Of a stretch of DNA of 31,758 bases, positions 15,550 through 21,560 are shown piece by piece (positions within the stretch are counted from its first letter, which is position 1; each line of letters opens with the position of its first letter). Below the pieces are notes generated by a model. It was given only the letters and a program-made list of their open reading frames with translations. It was not told the DNA's origin and searched no databases. Origin of the DNA: a virus; the IMG/VR virus record IMGVR_UViG_3300042465_003514, positions 1 through 31,758 of that record. One strand, written 5' to 3'. The translations under genes were made by a program, and so were the position numbers.

Positions 15550-16018
15550 TTATTCCAATTTTACGTGCGGGTACACCTGCATATTTTGTAAATTCTTCTG
15601 TTTCGCCTTTAATAAATGCACTTGCGCCAATCATACAACCGCGTTCAATAGTTGTAAATTGATGAAGTACTGCATTTAATCCTATGTTTGAATATTCTTT
15701 TATAATTGAATGTCCCCCAATCTTTGCGCCACAGGAAATTGTTACATTATCCCAAATAGTGCAATCGTGTCCGATATGCGCGTGTTTCATTATAAAACAA
15801 TTGTTTCTAATAAATGTTTCGTATTCCGTACCGGCGTCAATTGTAACCAATCCTGTTATTATATTATTATCGCCAATATAAACTTTTCCTTTTTCCTGAC
15901 CCCAAAATTTTTTATGTTCAGCCGGGTCGCCAATAATACAATAAGCGCCAATATAATTATTGTCGCCTAATTCAACATTGTTGCCAATTATGGCGGTTGG
16001 GTGTATAAAGTTTGCCAT
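15515..16018 (-). CDS. LpxA-like left-handed beta-helix acyltransferase
   Basis: The 167-residue protein consists largely of hexapeptide repeats ([LIV]-G-x4) that build a left-handed beta-helix. Examples are IHPTAIIGNNVELGDNNYIG at the start and HAHIGHDCTIWDNVTISCGA in the middle. The HAHIGHD stretch corresponds to the catalytic-histidine region of UDP-GlcNAc acyltransferases. The C-terminus AGVPARKIGINE is typical of the family. It is shorter than LpxA and lacks the helical C-terminal domain, so a sugar O- or N-acetyltransferase is more likely. It overlaps the GT2 gene, forming a three-gene glycan cassette. Confidence 0.8.
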   Translation of the reverse strand: MANFIHPTAIIGNNVELGDNNYIGAYCIIGDPAEHKKFWGQEKGKVYIGDNNIITGLVTIDAGTEYETFIRNNCFIMKHAHIGHDCTIWDNVTISCGAKIGGHSIIKEYSNIGLNAVLHQFTTIERGCMIGASAFIKGETEEFTKYAGVPARKIGINEYSRNIINPK

Positions 16019-16395
16019 TATTTTTTTGGTTTACGTCCGCGTTTCTTTGGTTCAGGTTTTAAAGTAACTTCAATTCCTTCAGGTGTTTCTTTAATTTCAA
16101 CCCTGTCTGAAATATCTTTTAATTTAGAAACGTCAATGTTTGCATAAAAATTGTTTTCTATTGGTAAACTTTTTGGTTGTTGCTCATACCATTTGTACAA
16201 CCTCATAATCATTTCATACTTACAAGCACCACACCAAACAGACAATAAAAAATTAGGGTCTAAATATAACCTGTAAATATGTTCGTACATTTGAAGTTCC
16301 GCAAATTCAAGGTTGCGAATATAACCATTCTTTGCACTTTCATAATTACCAATATTGGCTTCCAACCAATTACGGTGTTCTTCTTTTATTTCCAT
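16018..16395 (-). CDS. Conserved phage protein with AT-hook-like tail
   Basis: The ATG at 16395 (MEIKEEHRNWLEANIG) gives 125 residues; a TTG three codons earlier is less likely. The ATG overlaps the upstream stop region. Residues 47-70 (SVWCGACKYEMIMRLYKWYE) hold a C-x2-C pair and aromatic residues, a pattern I have met in Bacteroidota phages without known role. The C-terminus KKRGRKPKK is an AT-hook-like minor-groove DNA-binding motif. It starts the run of glycan genes but may serve DNA functions. Function unknown. Confidence 0.65.
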   Translation of the reverse strand: MEIKEEHRNWLEANIGNYESAKNGYIRNLEFAELQMYEHIYRLYLDPNFLLSVWCGACKYEMIMRLYKWYEQQPKSLPIENNFYANIDVSKLKDISDRVEIKETPEGIEVTLKPEPKKRGRKPKK

Positions 16396-16625
16396 AAATT
16401 CCAAATTAATTTTGATAAAATTGGCGCTATAAATCCGGCAATAAACATTGTTGACGTTATGTTTTGGATTAATTCAGGTGCGAAATAGTGTATTGGTGCA
16501 ATCCACGCAGCCAAGCAACTTCCGCAATTAAATGGCTTGAAATTGATTTTCCATTTAAAGGGAAGGTTATGTATATCGTTAATAAATAGTGATGCACAGA
16601 CGGCGGTTAAAATTGATAAAATCAT
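16386..16625 (-). CDS. Small membrane protein with CxxC motif, 79 aa
   Basis: This 79-residue protein starts with a hydrophobic segment (MILSILTAVCASLFI). It then has KPFNCGSCLAAWIAP near residue 30-44 and another hydrophobic segment in the C-terminal third (MFIAGFIAPILSKLIW). The FNCGSCLAAWIA stretch, a CxxC on the membrane face, is typical of small phage/prophage membrane proteins of unknown role. Its start overlaps the stop of the sigma-like gene by four bases (ATGA), so it is translationally coupled. It could be inserted in the inner membrane; holin-like action is possible but the lysis block is elsewhere. Confidence 0.6.
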   Translation of the reverse strand: MILSILTAVCASLFINDIHNLPFKWKINFKPFNCGSCLAAWIAPIHYFAPELIQNITSTMFIAGFIAPILSKLIWNLWK

Positions 16626-17122
16626 TTACGTATGTTTGTTTTCATTAATTTTTTGGTTTTATTTATAGTTCTTACAATTGACATATAAGGAATCCCTGTT
16701 TTACGGCTTAATTCTTTTGCGTTCTTTTTAAAGTCAATCGCATAAAGCTTTAATATTTCCTTATTATACCAATGTAAATCCTCTAAATTCCTTTCAAGTT
16801 TTTCAAACAATTCTGTCGGTTCTTCATTTAATCGTGTCAATTCCCTGTTTACTTCATTTCCTACAAACTCCGTATAATTCCTGTAATTTTTAAAAAATGT
16901 ACTTCTGTCGCTTTTAATCATATTTAACATAGTTCGCACAATGTAAAATTTTAATTCGTTTCTTTGGTACATTCCAAGCAACTTTAATTCGTCCATTTCA
17001 CAAAGAACTAAAAAAACTTCAGCTTTCAAATCGTACTGCAATTCTTCAGGTTGCATTTTTCCAAAGGCGTCATTGACTTCCTTTGAATCCCAATATTCGG
17101 CTAAAATTTCATTTTTGACCAT
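16622..17122 (-). CDS. Sigma factor-like transcription protein
   Basis: The 166-residue protein resembles short (ECF-size) sigma factors of Bacteroidota phages. The first half (EELQYDLKAEVFLVLCEMDE, then YQRNELKFYIVRTMLNMIKS) fits region 2, with the aromatic and basic helix that contacts the -7 box. The C-terminal 45 residues (ILKLYAIDFKKNAKELSRKT, then IPYMSIVRTINKTKKLMK) form a helix-turn-helix like region 4. A host-like or phage late-promoter role is plausible. It overlaps the VRR-NUC gene by 22 bases. The alternative is a structural-gene regulator unrelated to sigma; the pattern is suggestive, not proof. Confidence 0.6.
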   Translation of the reverse strand: MVKNEILAEYWDSKEVNDAFGKMQPEELQYDLKAEVFLVLCEMDELKLLGMYQRNELKFYIVRTMLNMIKSDRSTFFKNYRNYTEFVGNEVNRELTRLNEEPTELFEKLERNLEDLHWYNKEILKLYAIDFKKNAKELSRKTGIPYMSIVRTINKTKKLMKTNIRK

Positions 17123-17415
17123 TCAATTAAAGTTGGTTTATTATCCACTTCAGTACAAATATACACTATTCCACCACATTCGTAAATATCTTTTAACCTT
17201 TCTTTTTGTTCAACACTTAATCGGTCGCCAATCTTTTTAACTTCAATCGCTACATAAACGCCTTTTTCTGTGTATCCTTGCAAGTCCGCCCAACCTTTTT
17301 GAATCGTCCCTTTACGCTTCCCAAATGGAATATTGTTTACCCTATTTAACCTGTACCCAATGTATTCAAGGTTTGTTTTTGCCCACTTAGTAAGTTCGTT
17401 CGCTGAAATGTCCAT
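17101..17415 (-). CDS. VRR-NUC domain nuclease
   Basis: This 104-residue protein is nearly all VRR-NUC domain, a PD-(D/E)xK-type nuclease fold. The motif is D44 in GWADLQGY, E58-V-K60 in AIEVKK, and Q70 in SVEQKERL. The family includes FAN1-like flap and junction nucleases and many phage recombination enzymes, so a role in branch or Holliday-junction processing during replication is likely. It follows replication genes and overlaps the sigma-like gene. It is full length for stand-alone phage members. Confidence 0.85.
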   Translation of the reverse strand: MDISANELTKWAKTNLEYIGYRLNRVNNIPFGKRKGTIQKGWADLQGYTEKGVYVAIEVKKIGDRLSVEQKERLKDIYECGGIVYICTEVDNKPTLIEWSKMKF

Positions 17416-17561
17416 ATTTTTTCGTAAAATTCTTTTTTAAATTCAAGTCTATTTATTTTTGGTTCTACTTCAGTATAACAACCATAAAAGTCGGTAAAAT
17501 TATCGGTATAACAATATTTAACTGTCCCGTAATGCGTATATTTAATTTGATAAATTTTCAA
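17346..17561 (-). CDS. Hypothetical protein, 71 aa
   Basis: The frame from 17561 (MKIYQIKYTHYGTVKYCYTD) has a beta-rich, Y-rich first half and a less ordered tail. It overlaps the gene upstream by 20 bases and the VRR-NUC gene by 70. Without it, 126 bases would be unassigned in a block that is otherwise tightly packed, which supports translation of at least the first 45 codons. The long overlap is a reason for caution. No family recognised. Confidence 0.45.
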   Translation of the reverse strand: MKIYQIKYTHYGTVKYCYTDNFTDFYGCYTEVEPKINRLEFKKEFYEKIWTFQRTNLLSGQKQTLNTLGTG

Positions 17562-18285
17562 AATATTTAACTAAAGCTAATTTTTTACATTGTGTTTCAA
17601 TAAAATCTTCATTTTTTATGTTTTTGCTGAATTGTTTTGCGTCTAAAGGATGCATTTTATTCAATCTTTGCAAATTATCTTCGCGTACTACCTGTATTGT
17701 GTACAAAATTTCTTCAGGCGTAAAGTTTAACTTCTTCTGTTTCAATAGTATAGCAAATACTTTGTCAGCATTAAATACCTTGTTAAAGTCCTCACGCTTA
17801 CCATTTAACCATTCGTTTTTTGTAAATTCAACAATTTGTTCGTCGGTCAATTGCGGAACGGGCGGTTCAGGCGGAGGCGGGATATTTTTACGTACTTCGT
17901 TTGCTTTGGCTTTATAGGCATTCATTATTTGGGATATGTATTTAGGCGAAAACTTTTCAAAATGGTCTGTATTGCATTCAAAACGACCTTGTACCGCCAT
18001 TTTAAAAGCTATTCTGAATTCATTTATTGTAAAATGCGGATAAGTTGTACGAATATAGTCTTCAATTATATCCAATTCCATTTTATCCGGCAACCTCGTT
18101 AAGCCAATTAAAGTGAAAATATAAGCCAATGTGCTTTTTAAATTATGCACGTCAACAATTGCTAATTTTTCGCCTTTAAAAGCTTCAACAATCGGTAAAT
18201 CTTCTTTAGCTATTAACCCAATCGGAAAGTCCTTCCATTCGTTTGCGGCTTGCGGCAGTTGGGTCAGTATTTTTTGTATTTCCAT
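17542..18285 (-). CDS. Possible primosome protein, 247 aa
   Basis: The protein is helical and charged with a proline stretch (IPPPPEPPVPQ) near residue 135 that separates two parts. The first part ends in a pattern (IEDYIRTTYPHFTINEFRIA, then KFSPKYISQIMNAYK) that I associate with phage proteins encoded next to Lin1244-like replication proteins. The second is a helical domain. Its first 80 bases overlap the end of that replication gene in another frame. A helicase-loader-like or primosomal function is suggested by position and architecture only. I do not recognise a catalytic motif. Confidence 0.55.
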   Translation of the reverse strand: MEIQKILTQLPQAANEWKDFPIGLIAKEDLPIVEAFKGEKLAIVDVHNLKSTLAYIFTLIGLTRLPDKMELDIIEDYIRTTYPHFTINEFRIAFKMAVQGRFECNTDHFEKFSPKYISQIMNAYKAKANEVRKNIPPPPEPPVPQLTDEQIVEFTKNEWLNGKREDFNKVFNADKVFAILLKQKKLNFTPEEILYTIQVVREDNLQRLNKMHPLDAKQFSKNIKNEDFIETQCKKLALVKYFENLSN

Positions 18286-18910
18286 ATTTTATGCGATTTT
18301 GTAACCACGTATTCACGCGGCGTTTAATATCAAAAAACTTTTCTAATTCATAACGCAATTTACCACTTTTTGACGGTTCGCACCAATAAGCAATAAATTC
18401 TTCGTAAGATTCAGCTAAAGTATTTTTAAAAGGTTCAATTAAAATTAAAAAGTTTGTTTGTGGGTCAACCGTAGGTTGAACAGTTATAATACTATTTACT
18501 TTACTTTCTTTTACTTTACTTTTCTTTTCTTTATGGTCGTTACGAACACTTTTGTAATGCGTTACATTTTCTGCAATGTCCTGATTTTCACGCCATTGTG
18601 AAATTCTTTTAAGGTTTTTTTCTTTTTTTATCTTGTACTTTTCACTAAAGTTTAGCAATTGTTTGTTGAAAGTTTCGCCATTGTTTGATGAAATTATGTC
18701 AATACTTTCCATAAAGTTCCAACATTTTTCAAGCTTTTTACCAACTTTTAATTGCATTTTTAGCACTTCAGTATTAACAGGCTTTTCCTGTTTAGCTAAC
18801 TTTTCAAGGATAGTATAAAACAATCCCAAACCTTCATAACCGTATTTCATAAAAAGCAAAGCAACCTTTTCATCTTCAAATGCATTGCTATCGTGTAAAA
18901 AATATTTCAT
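18206..18910 (-). CDS. Replication protein with Lin1244/Lin1753-like N-terminus (DUF4373)
   Basis: The 234-residue protein opens MKYFLHDSNAFEDEKVALLF and continues YGYEGLGLFYTILEKLA, the hallmark of the Lin1244/Lin1753-like N-terminal domain (DUF4373), a winged-helix related to phage replication initiators. Residues 100-135 are K/S-rich. The C-terminal part (FFDIKRRVNTWLQNRIKYG, then SRKRMEGLSDWVN) fits the helical tail. Its ATG sits three bases after the T6 of a terminator-like hairpin within a structured leader, so its expression is likely regulated at RNA level. It overlaps the following gene by 80 bases. Confidence 0.8.
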   Translation of the reverse strand: MKYFLHDSNAFEDEKVALLFMKYGYEGLGLFYTILEKLAKQEKPVNTEVLKMQLKVGKKLEKCWNFMESIDIISSNNGETFNKQLLNFSEKYKIKKEKNLKRISQWRENQDIAENVTHYKSVRNDHKEKKSKVKESKVNSIITVQPTVDPQTNFLILIEPFKNTLAESYEEFIAYWCEPSKSGKLRYELEKFFDIKRRVNTWLQNRIKYGNTKNTDPTAASRKRMEGLSDWVNS

Positions 18911-18913
18911 AAT

Positions 18914-19002
18914 AAAAAAGGGTCGCGGGACGCCGGCAAATGGTACTTGCCGAAAATCCGTTGACCCAATATATTCCTAACTGCGTTGTACCATAACGCG
19001 TT
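18914..19002 (-). ncRNA. Structured leader with complementary hairpin loops before the replication gene
   Basis: On the minus strand hairpin I is GCGTT-ATGGTAC-AACGC (18983-18999, extended by AAC/GTT around a bulge). Hairpin II is CGGCAA-GTACCAT-TTGCCG (18934-18952). The two 7-base loops are perfectly complementary, so a loop-loop contact is possible. Hairpin II is enclosed by GGGTC/GACCC and CGG/CCG (18920-18967), followed by T6 and the ATG at 18910. This would act as an attenuator or translational control. A DNA-level use as operator or origin is the alternative. Confidence 0.6.
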
Positions 19003-19005
19003 TAT

Positions 19006-19437
19006 TTATTTCCTGTCTGCAAATATAATGCTTTTTTCAATTCTTTTTTCAAGGAATGCAATTTTATTTCTGAACCAATCTGCGGTTTCAATTAAATCCT
19101 TTGCGGAATTGATATTGTACATTACTGTCGTATGGTTGCCAACCCCAATGTATTGTCTTATTTCGCTTAGTGACAATGTTGTGTATTTTCTGATTAAATA
19201 CGCCGCCGCCTTCCTTGCGTCAACAATATTTTTGGTTCGGCTTCTTACTGACATATTCACGTCAAATATTTCCTCAACAATCAAAGATATTTTCTTTGCT
19301 TCATTTGACAATTCAGGGTCAATAATAACTTCTTCCTGTTTTATTAAATTGTTTGCCTTCATTATATTGTGCAACATTCTTAAACTTTGTCTGTGCGACT
19401 TGTAAAAGTCTAAAATTTCGCTTTGTAATGTTTGCAT
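19006..19437 (-). CDS. Stand-alone DnaA domain IV-like DNA-binding protein
   Basis: The 143-residue protein has, at residues 72-110, the helix-turn-helix core of DnaA domain IV: DARKAAAYLIRKYTTLSLSE, IRQYIGV and NHTTVMYNI, the last matching the DnaA signature DHTTV. No AAA+ ATPase region is present. The N-terminal half is helical (about residues 1-60). Such truncated DnaA-like proteins in phages may bind DnaA boxes at a phage origin or repress host initiation; which applies here is unknown. The gene ends inside promoter P_C that leads into the replication-initiator leader. Confidence 0.75.
   Translation of the reverse strand: MQTLQSEILDFYKSHRQSLRMLHNIMKANNLIKQEEVIIDPELSNEAKKISLIVEEIFDVNMSVRSRTKNIVDARKAAAYLIRKYTTLSLSEIRQYIGVGNHTTVMYNINSAKDLIETADWFRNKIAFLEKRIEKSIIFADRK
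19020..19052 (-). promoter_or_regulatory. Promoter P_C candidate (TTG-N22-TATATTTG)
   Basis: TATATTTG at 19020-19027 has a TTG 22 bases upstream (19050-19052), within the Flavobacterium TTG-N17-23-TAnnTTTG range. It overlaps the end of the DnaA-like gene. A start near 19013 would produce an RNA beginning with hairpin I of the leader. The octamer also occurs by chance in coding frames, so this needs mapping. Confidence 0.5.
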
Positions 19438-19440
19438 AAT

Positions 19441-19689
19441 CTAAAATTCTAAATCTTCGTTATAAGGTTTAAATCCGGTTGTTTCGTTATTTACAGGCTT
19501 ATTTTGCGCATCTGTCGGCGCAACGTAAGTATCTTCATAAATTTTGTAATCCGGGTGTTTTGCCTCTGTTTTATAAGAATTAACCCACATATTGTAACGT
19601 TTACCGTTAATTGCAAAATTAATTACTTCTTTTCCATCTTTTGTGGTCTTTTTCCAAGCACCCCAATTTTCTTTTTTTACTTCTGACAT
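19441..19689 (-). CDS. Small beta-rich protein, 82 aa
   Basis: The 82-residue protein (MSEVKKENWGAWKKTTKDGK) has the W-G-x-W-K-K-T-x-K-D-G-K opening and the HPDYKIYED motif near residue 44-52, both common in short proteins of phage replication regions in Bacteroidota. The pattern recalls DUF736-like or single-strand-binding-type beta folds, but I cannot prove either. The C-terminal third is N/E-rich and ends in DLEF, an acidic-aromatic tail reminiscent of SSB tails. It lies three bases before the DnaA-like gene. Confidence 0.6.
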   Translation of the reverse strand: MSEVKKENWGAWKKTTKDGKEVINFAINGKRYNMWVNSYKTEAKHPDYKIYEDTYVAPTDAQNKPVNNETTGFKPYNEDLEF

Positions 19690-19694
19690 TATGT

Positions 19695-19904
19695 TTAGTT
19701 TGTGGAATCTTCTGATTCCGGTTTAAAAAATACGGCTTTAAAATTACATTCTTTTTCCCACTTGTTTAAGAATTTTTTTAATTCTTCGTAAGCTTCAGGC
19801 GAATACCAACAATAATGGTAAACTTCAGCTAATAACATTTGACGTTCCATTGGAAGCAATTTTTGCATTCCGTTTTCTAAGTCTTGATAAGTTTCTTGTT
19901 TCAT
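19695..19904 (-). CDS. Small helical protein, 69 aa
   Basis: The 69-residue protein (MKQETYQDLENGMQKLLPME) is helical, acidic and rich in aromatic residues (VYHYCWYSPEAYEELKKFL). It has no membrane segment or metal motif. It sits 4 bases after a small membrane-protein gene and 5 bases before the next gene, so it belongs to the P_B operon. Its start context is A/T-rich with no clear Shine-Dalgarno, as usual for this host group. No family recognised. Confidence 0.6.
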   Translation of the reverse strand: MKQETYQDLENGMQKLLPMERQMLLAEVYHYCWYSPEAYEELKKFLNKWEKECNFKAVFFKPESEDSTN

Positions 19905-19908
19905 AGTT

Positions 19909-20031
19909 TTATTTTAAAAATATTTCTCTATAAACTTTTTTTATTATTTCTGCGCCTTTTTTCATACCAAAATAATATCCAATATTGTATGTAATTAAAG
20001 AAGCTAAAGTTGATATTAAAAACTCTTTCAT
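19909..20031 (-). CDS. Very small membrane protein, 40 aa
   Basis: A 40-residue frame from ATG 20031 (MKEFLISTLASLITYNIGYY) fills an otherwise empty 129-base stretch. Its first 22 residues form a hydrophobic helix, followed by FGMKKGAEIIKKVYREIFLK, a basic amphipathic tail that would face the cytoplasm. The start is 2 bases after the stop of the upstream gene and the stop is 4 bases before the next ATG, strong signs of a real gene. The role is unknown. Confidence 0.6.
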   Translation of the reverse strand: MKEFLISTLASLITYNIGYYFGMKKGAEIIKKVYREIFLK

Positions 20032-20033
20032 AA

Positions 20034-20429
20034 TTATAAATTTATTTTGGCTTTTTCCCAACTAAGTATTGAACGAATTGCGTCTATTTGATGAACTGAA
20101 GAAGCGTTTATTCTGTCAAATGCGTTTTTTAAACGTGACCATTCACGCGCCTTGCTTTTAACCCACATATTAACGGTTGACGTTGCTAATTTGCCTTCCA
20201 TTATTTCGTGTATTTTGTCGCCAATTTCCATATCAATAACGCATTCAATCTTATATTCTGCGGCGGTTCTGTATTCGCCTGATTGTGTCATTGCAACGTT
20301 TAGCGTGTCCAATCTTTTTATCAAAGCGTCGTGGTAATCCGCCGAATCATTTTTAGGTAATGGCTTCTGTAAAAAGTCCAACATTTTTTCCGCCTTGTTT
20401 GTTAATTCTTCAATGGTGTATTCTCTCAT
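20034..20429 (-). CDS. Hypothetical helical protein, 131 aa
   Basis: The 131-residue protein (MREYTIEELTNKAEKMLDFL) is helical throughout, with SADYHDALIKRLDTLNVAMT and AREWSRLKNAFDRINASSVH as amphipathic stretches. No catalytic or metal motif is seen. It lies two bases from the ERF gene stop and is likely co-translated. Annealing proteins are often encoded next to partner proteins of this size (for example exonuclease or SSB-like), but this sequence does not identify such a partner. Confidence 0.6.
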   Translation of the reverse strand: MREYTIEELTNKAEKMLDFLQKPLPKNDSADYHDALIKRLDTLNVAMTQSGEYRTAAEYKIECVIDMEIGDKIHEIMEGKLATSTVNMWVKSKAREWSRLKNAFDRINASSVHQIDAIRSILSWEKAKINL

Positions 20430-20431
20430 TA

Positions 20432-20992
20432 TTATCCTTTTGGTATATCTAATTGGTTTGACTGTAATACTTTTAAAGCTTTGTTATAATCGTCTTCTTT
20501 TGTAAACGATTCAATTTTGATTGCCATTTTATTCTTTTTGTCTTCTGTGAATGGCGTATTCTCTAATAAAGTTTGCAAATATAAACGTTTATCGTCGCCA
20601 ACTTCGTCTTTGTGTTCGTTGGTTGCGTCTGCGTCTTTTGTATCGTCGATCGCAAACAAACCGTTTAATGCATATTTACGGGCGTATGAAGAAGCTGACC
20701 CGGTTATTTGTGCGGCGTCCATTCCTTTCTTTACTTCTTCTTCGCGTGCATAACCTGAAGTACGAACAATTACTTCGTTTTGCTCATTTACTAACGCAGC
20801 AACCGCCTTTACATAAAATCGGTCGTCGTAATGTTCAATCGCGTCTGAAATAACTAAATAATAACCGTACTTCGCAATAATAGGTTTAACGGCTTCAATA
20901 ATGTCTTCGGCGCTTCTGTACCTGTAATTGCCGAACTTATTTACTTGACCCTTTGGCGCTTTTAATTCTGCCTGAATTTTTACAATACTCAT
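20432..20992 (-). CDS. erf: ERF family single-strand annealing protein
   Basis: The 186-residue protein has the ERF superfamily pattern. LKAPKGQVNKFGNYRYRSAE (10-29) and DIIEAVKPIIAKYGYYLVIS follow the start. The signature GSASSYARKYALNGLFAIDD, then TKDAD, spans residues 98-122. ERF proteins anneal complementary single strands in phage recombination and genome circularisation. C-terminal residues 130-186 are charged. The gene follows two small unknown genes behind P_B, and no RecE-type exonuclease is adjacent; a DEDDy exonuclease lies upstream at 22364. Confidence 0.88.
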   Translation of the reverse strand: MSIVKIQAELKAPKGQVNKFGNYRYRSAEDIIEAVKPIIAKYGYYLVISDAIEHYDDRFYVKAVAALVNEQNEVIVRTSGYAREEEVKKGMDAAQITGSASSYARKYALNGLFAIDDTKDADATNEHKDEVGDDKRLYLQTLLENTPFTEDKKNKMAIKIESFTKEDDYNKALKVLQSNQLDIPKG

Positions 20993-21009
20993 ATAGGTTT
21001 TTTTTGGTT

Positions 21010-21258
21010 TTAAAATTCGTATTCTTCAAATTTTTCTGACCATTCCGACATTGGCGTAAATGGTTCTTTTGGGAAATTGTTTTTTGGTTGCTCCAATAGT
21101 TGCGGGTAATGCTTCTTTTTAAAGTTCTTCAAATTTTCCTTTGCTGACTTTAACATTTCCATACGTTTGCGCGCTTCTGTTGGGTTGCTAATATCAAACA
21201 ACCATTGGAAATAACGCACGTTTTCCTGAAGCTTAAAAAGCTTTAATTCTAAATTCAT
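21010..21258 (-). CDS. Hypothetical protein, 82 aa
   Basis: This 82-residue protein (MNLELKLFKLQENVRYFQWL) has a helical N-terminal half rich in aromatic and basic residues (EARKRMEMLKSAKENLKNFK). The C-terminus is proline-containing and acidic (EPFTPMSEWSEKFEEYEF). The stop of the preceding gene overlaps its start. It precedes ERF in the P_B operon. The acidic tail could interact with a DNA-binding partner, but there is no recognisable family. Confidence 0.55.
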   Translation of the reverse strand: MNLELKLFKLQENVRYFQWLFDISNPTEARKRMEMLKSAKENLKNFKKKHYPQLLEQPKNNFPKEPFTPMSEWSEKFEEYEF

Positions 21259-21467
21259 TGTACTTGATGTTTAATAAATACGTCTTCAATATTTTCTAAA
21301 GCTGAATGTGCAAGTTCTTCAATGCGTTCAATGTTGTTTTCTTTTACGTAGTGCAAAATAAGATTCAAAGAACCGCGACTGAATCCCAATGCGCCTGCAT
21401 AGTCTGCGGCGCGGCTTAATGGCTTATGCATTAATTCACCGATTGTTGTTTGTGTTTCTGTATTCAT
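21255..21467 (-). CDS. First gene of the P_B operon, small helical protein
   Basis: The 70-residue protein (MNTETQTTIGELMHKPLSRA) is helical. Residues 25-45 (GALGFSRGSLNLILHYVKEN) have the spacing of a helix-turn-helix, so a small DNA-binding regulator is possible. It is the first gene after P_B, about 10 bases beyond the predicted transcription start, and overlaps the next gene by four bases (ATGA). A first-position regulator that feeds back on the paired 15-bp elements would be a natural arrangement, but that is speculation. Confidence 0.5.
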   Translation of the reverse strand: MNTETQTTIGELMHKPLSRAADYAGALGFSRGSLNLILHYVKENNIERIEELAHSALENIEDVFIKHQVQ

Positions 21468-21484
21468 TTGGTTTGTTTATACAA

Positions 21485-21516
21485 CAAATATACAGGTTTT
21501 ACACAATGTAAACAAA
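21485..21516 (-). promoter_or_regulatory. Promoter P_B (TTTG-N20-TATATTTG)
   Basis: TATATTTG (21485-21492) and TTTG (21513-21516) are 20 bases apart, matching the Bacteroidota consensus. The core GTGTAAAACCTGTATATTTG is close to P_A. The predicted start is near 21478, giving a short leader of about 10 bases before ATG 21467. Confidence 0.78.
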
Positions 21517-21524
21517 GTTATTTA

Positions 21525-21559
21525 GTGACGAACGGTAAAATAAAGTGATGAATGGTAAA
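21525..21559 (-). promoter_or_regulatory. Paired 15-bp elements upstream of P_B
   Basis: TTTACCGTTCGTCAC (21525-21539) and TTTACCATTCATCAC (21545-21559) differ at two bases and stand 20 bp apart, about two helical turns. The first is identical to the element at 11027. They lie immediately upstream of the TTTG of P_B (8-base gap), a typical position for an activator or repressor. Confidence 0.65.
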
Positions 21560-21560
21560 C

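Noticed and set aside
17156-17163. TATATTTG on the minus strand before the sigma-like gene
   Set aside because: It encodes Y-I-C codons of the VRR-NUC gene and lacks a TTG or TTTG at the right distance. The same octamer occurs in the ERF gene (20577-20584) by codon choice, so it is not evidence alone.
18480-18535. Cluster of CTTTACTTT-like repeats resembling the 31.16-31.21 kb sites
   Set aside because: It lies in the K/S-rich coding stretch of the DUF4373 protein, where repeated AAA/AGT/GTA codons create it. The GTAAAG-N6-CTTTAC dyad is not present.
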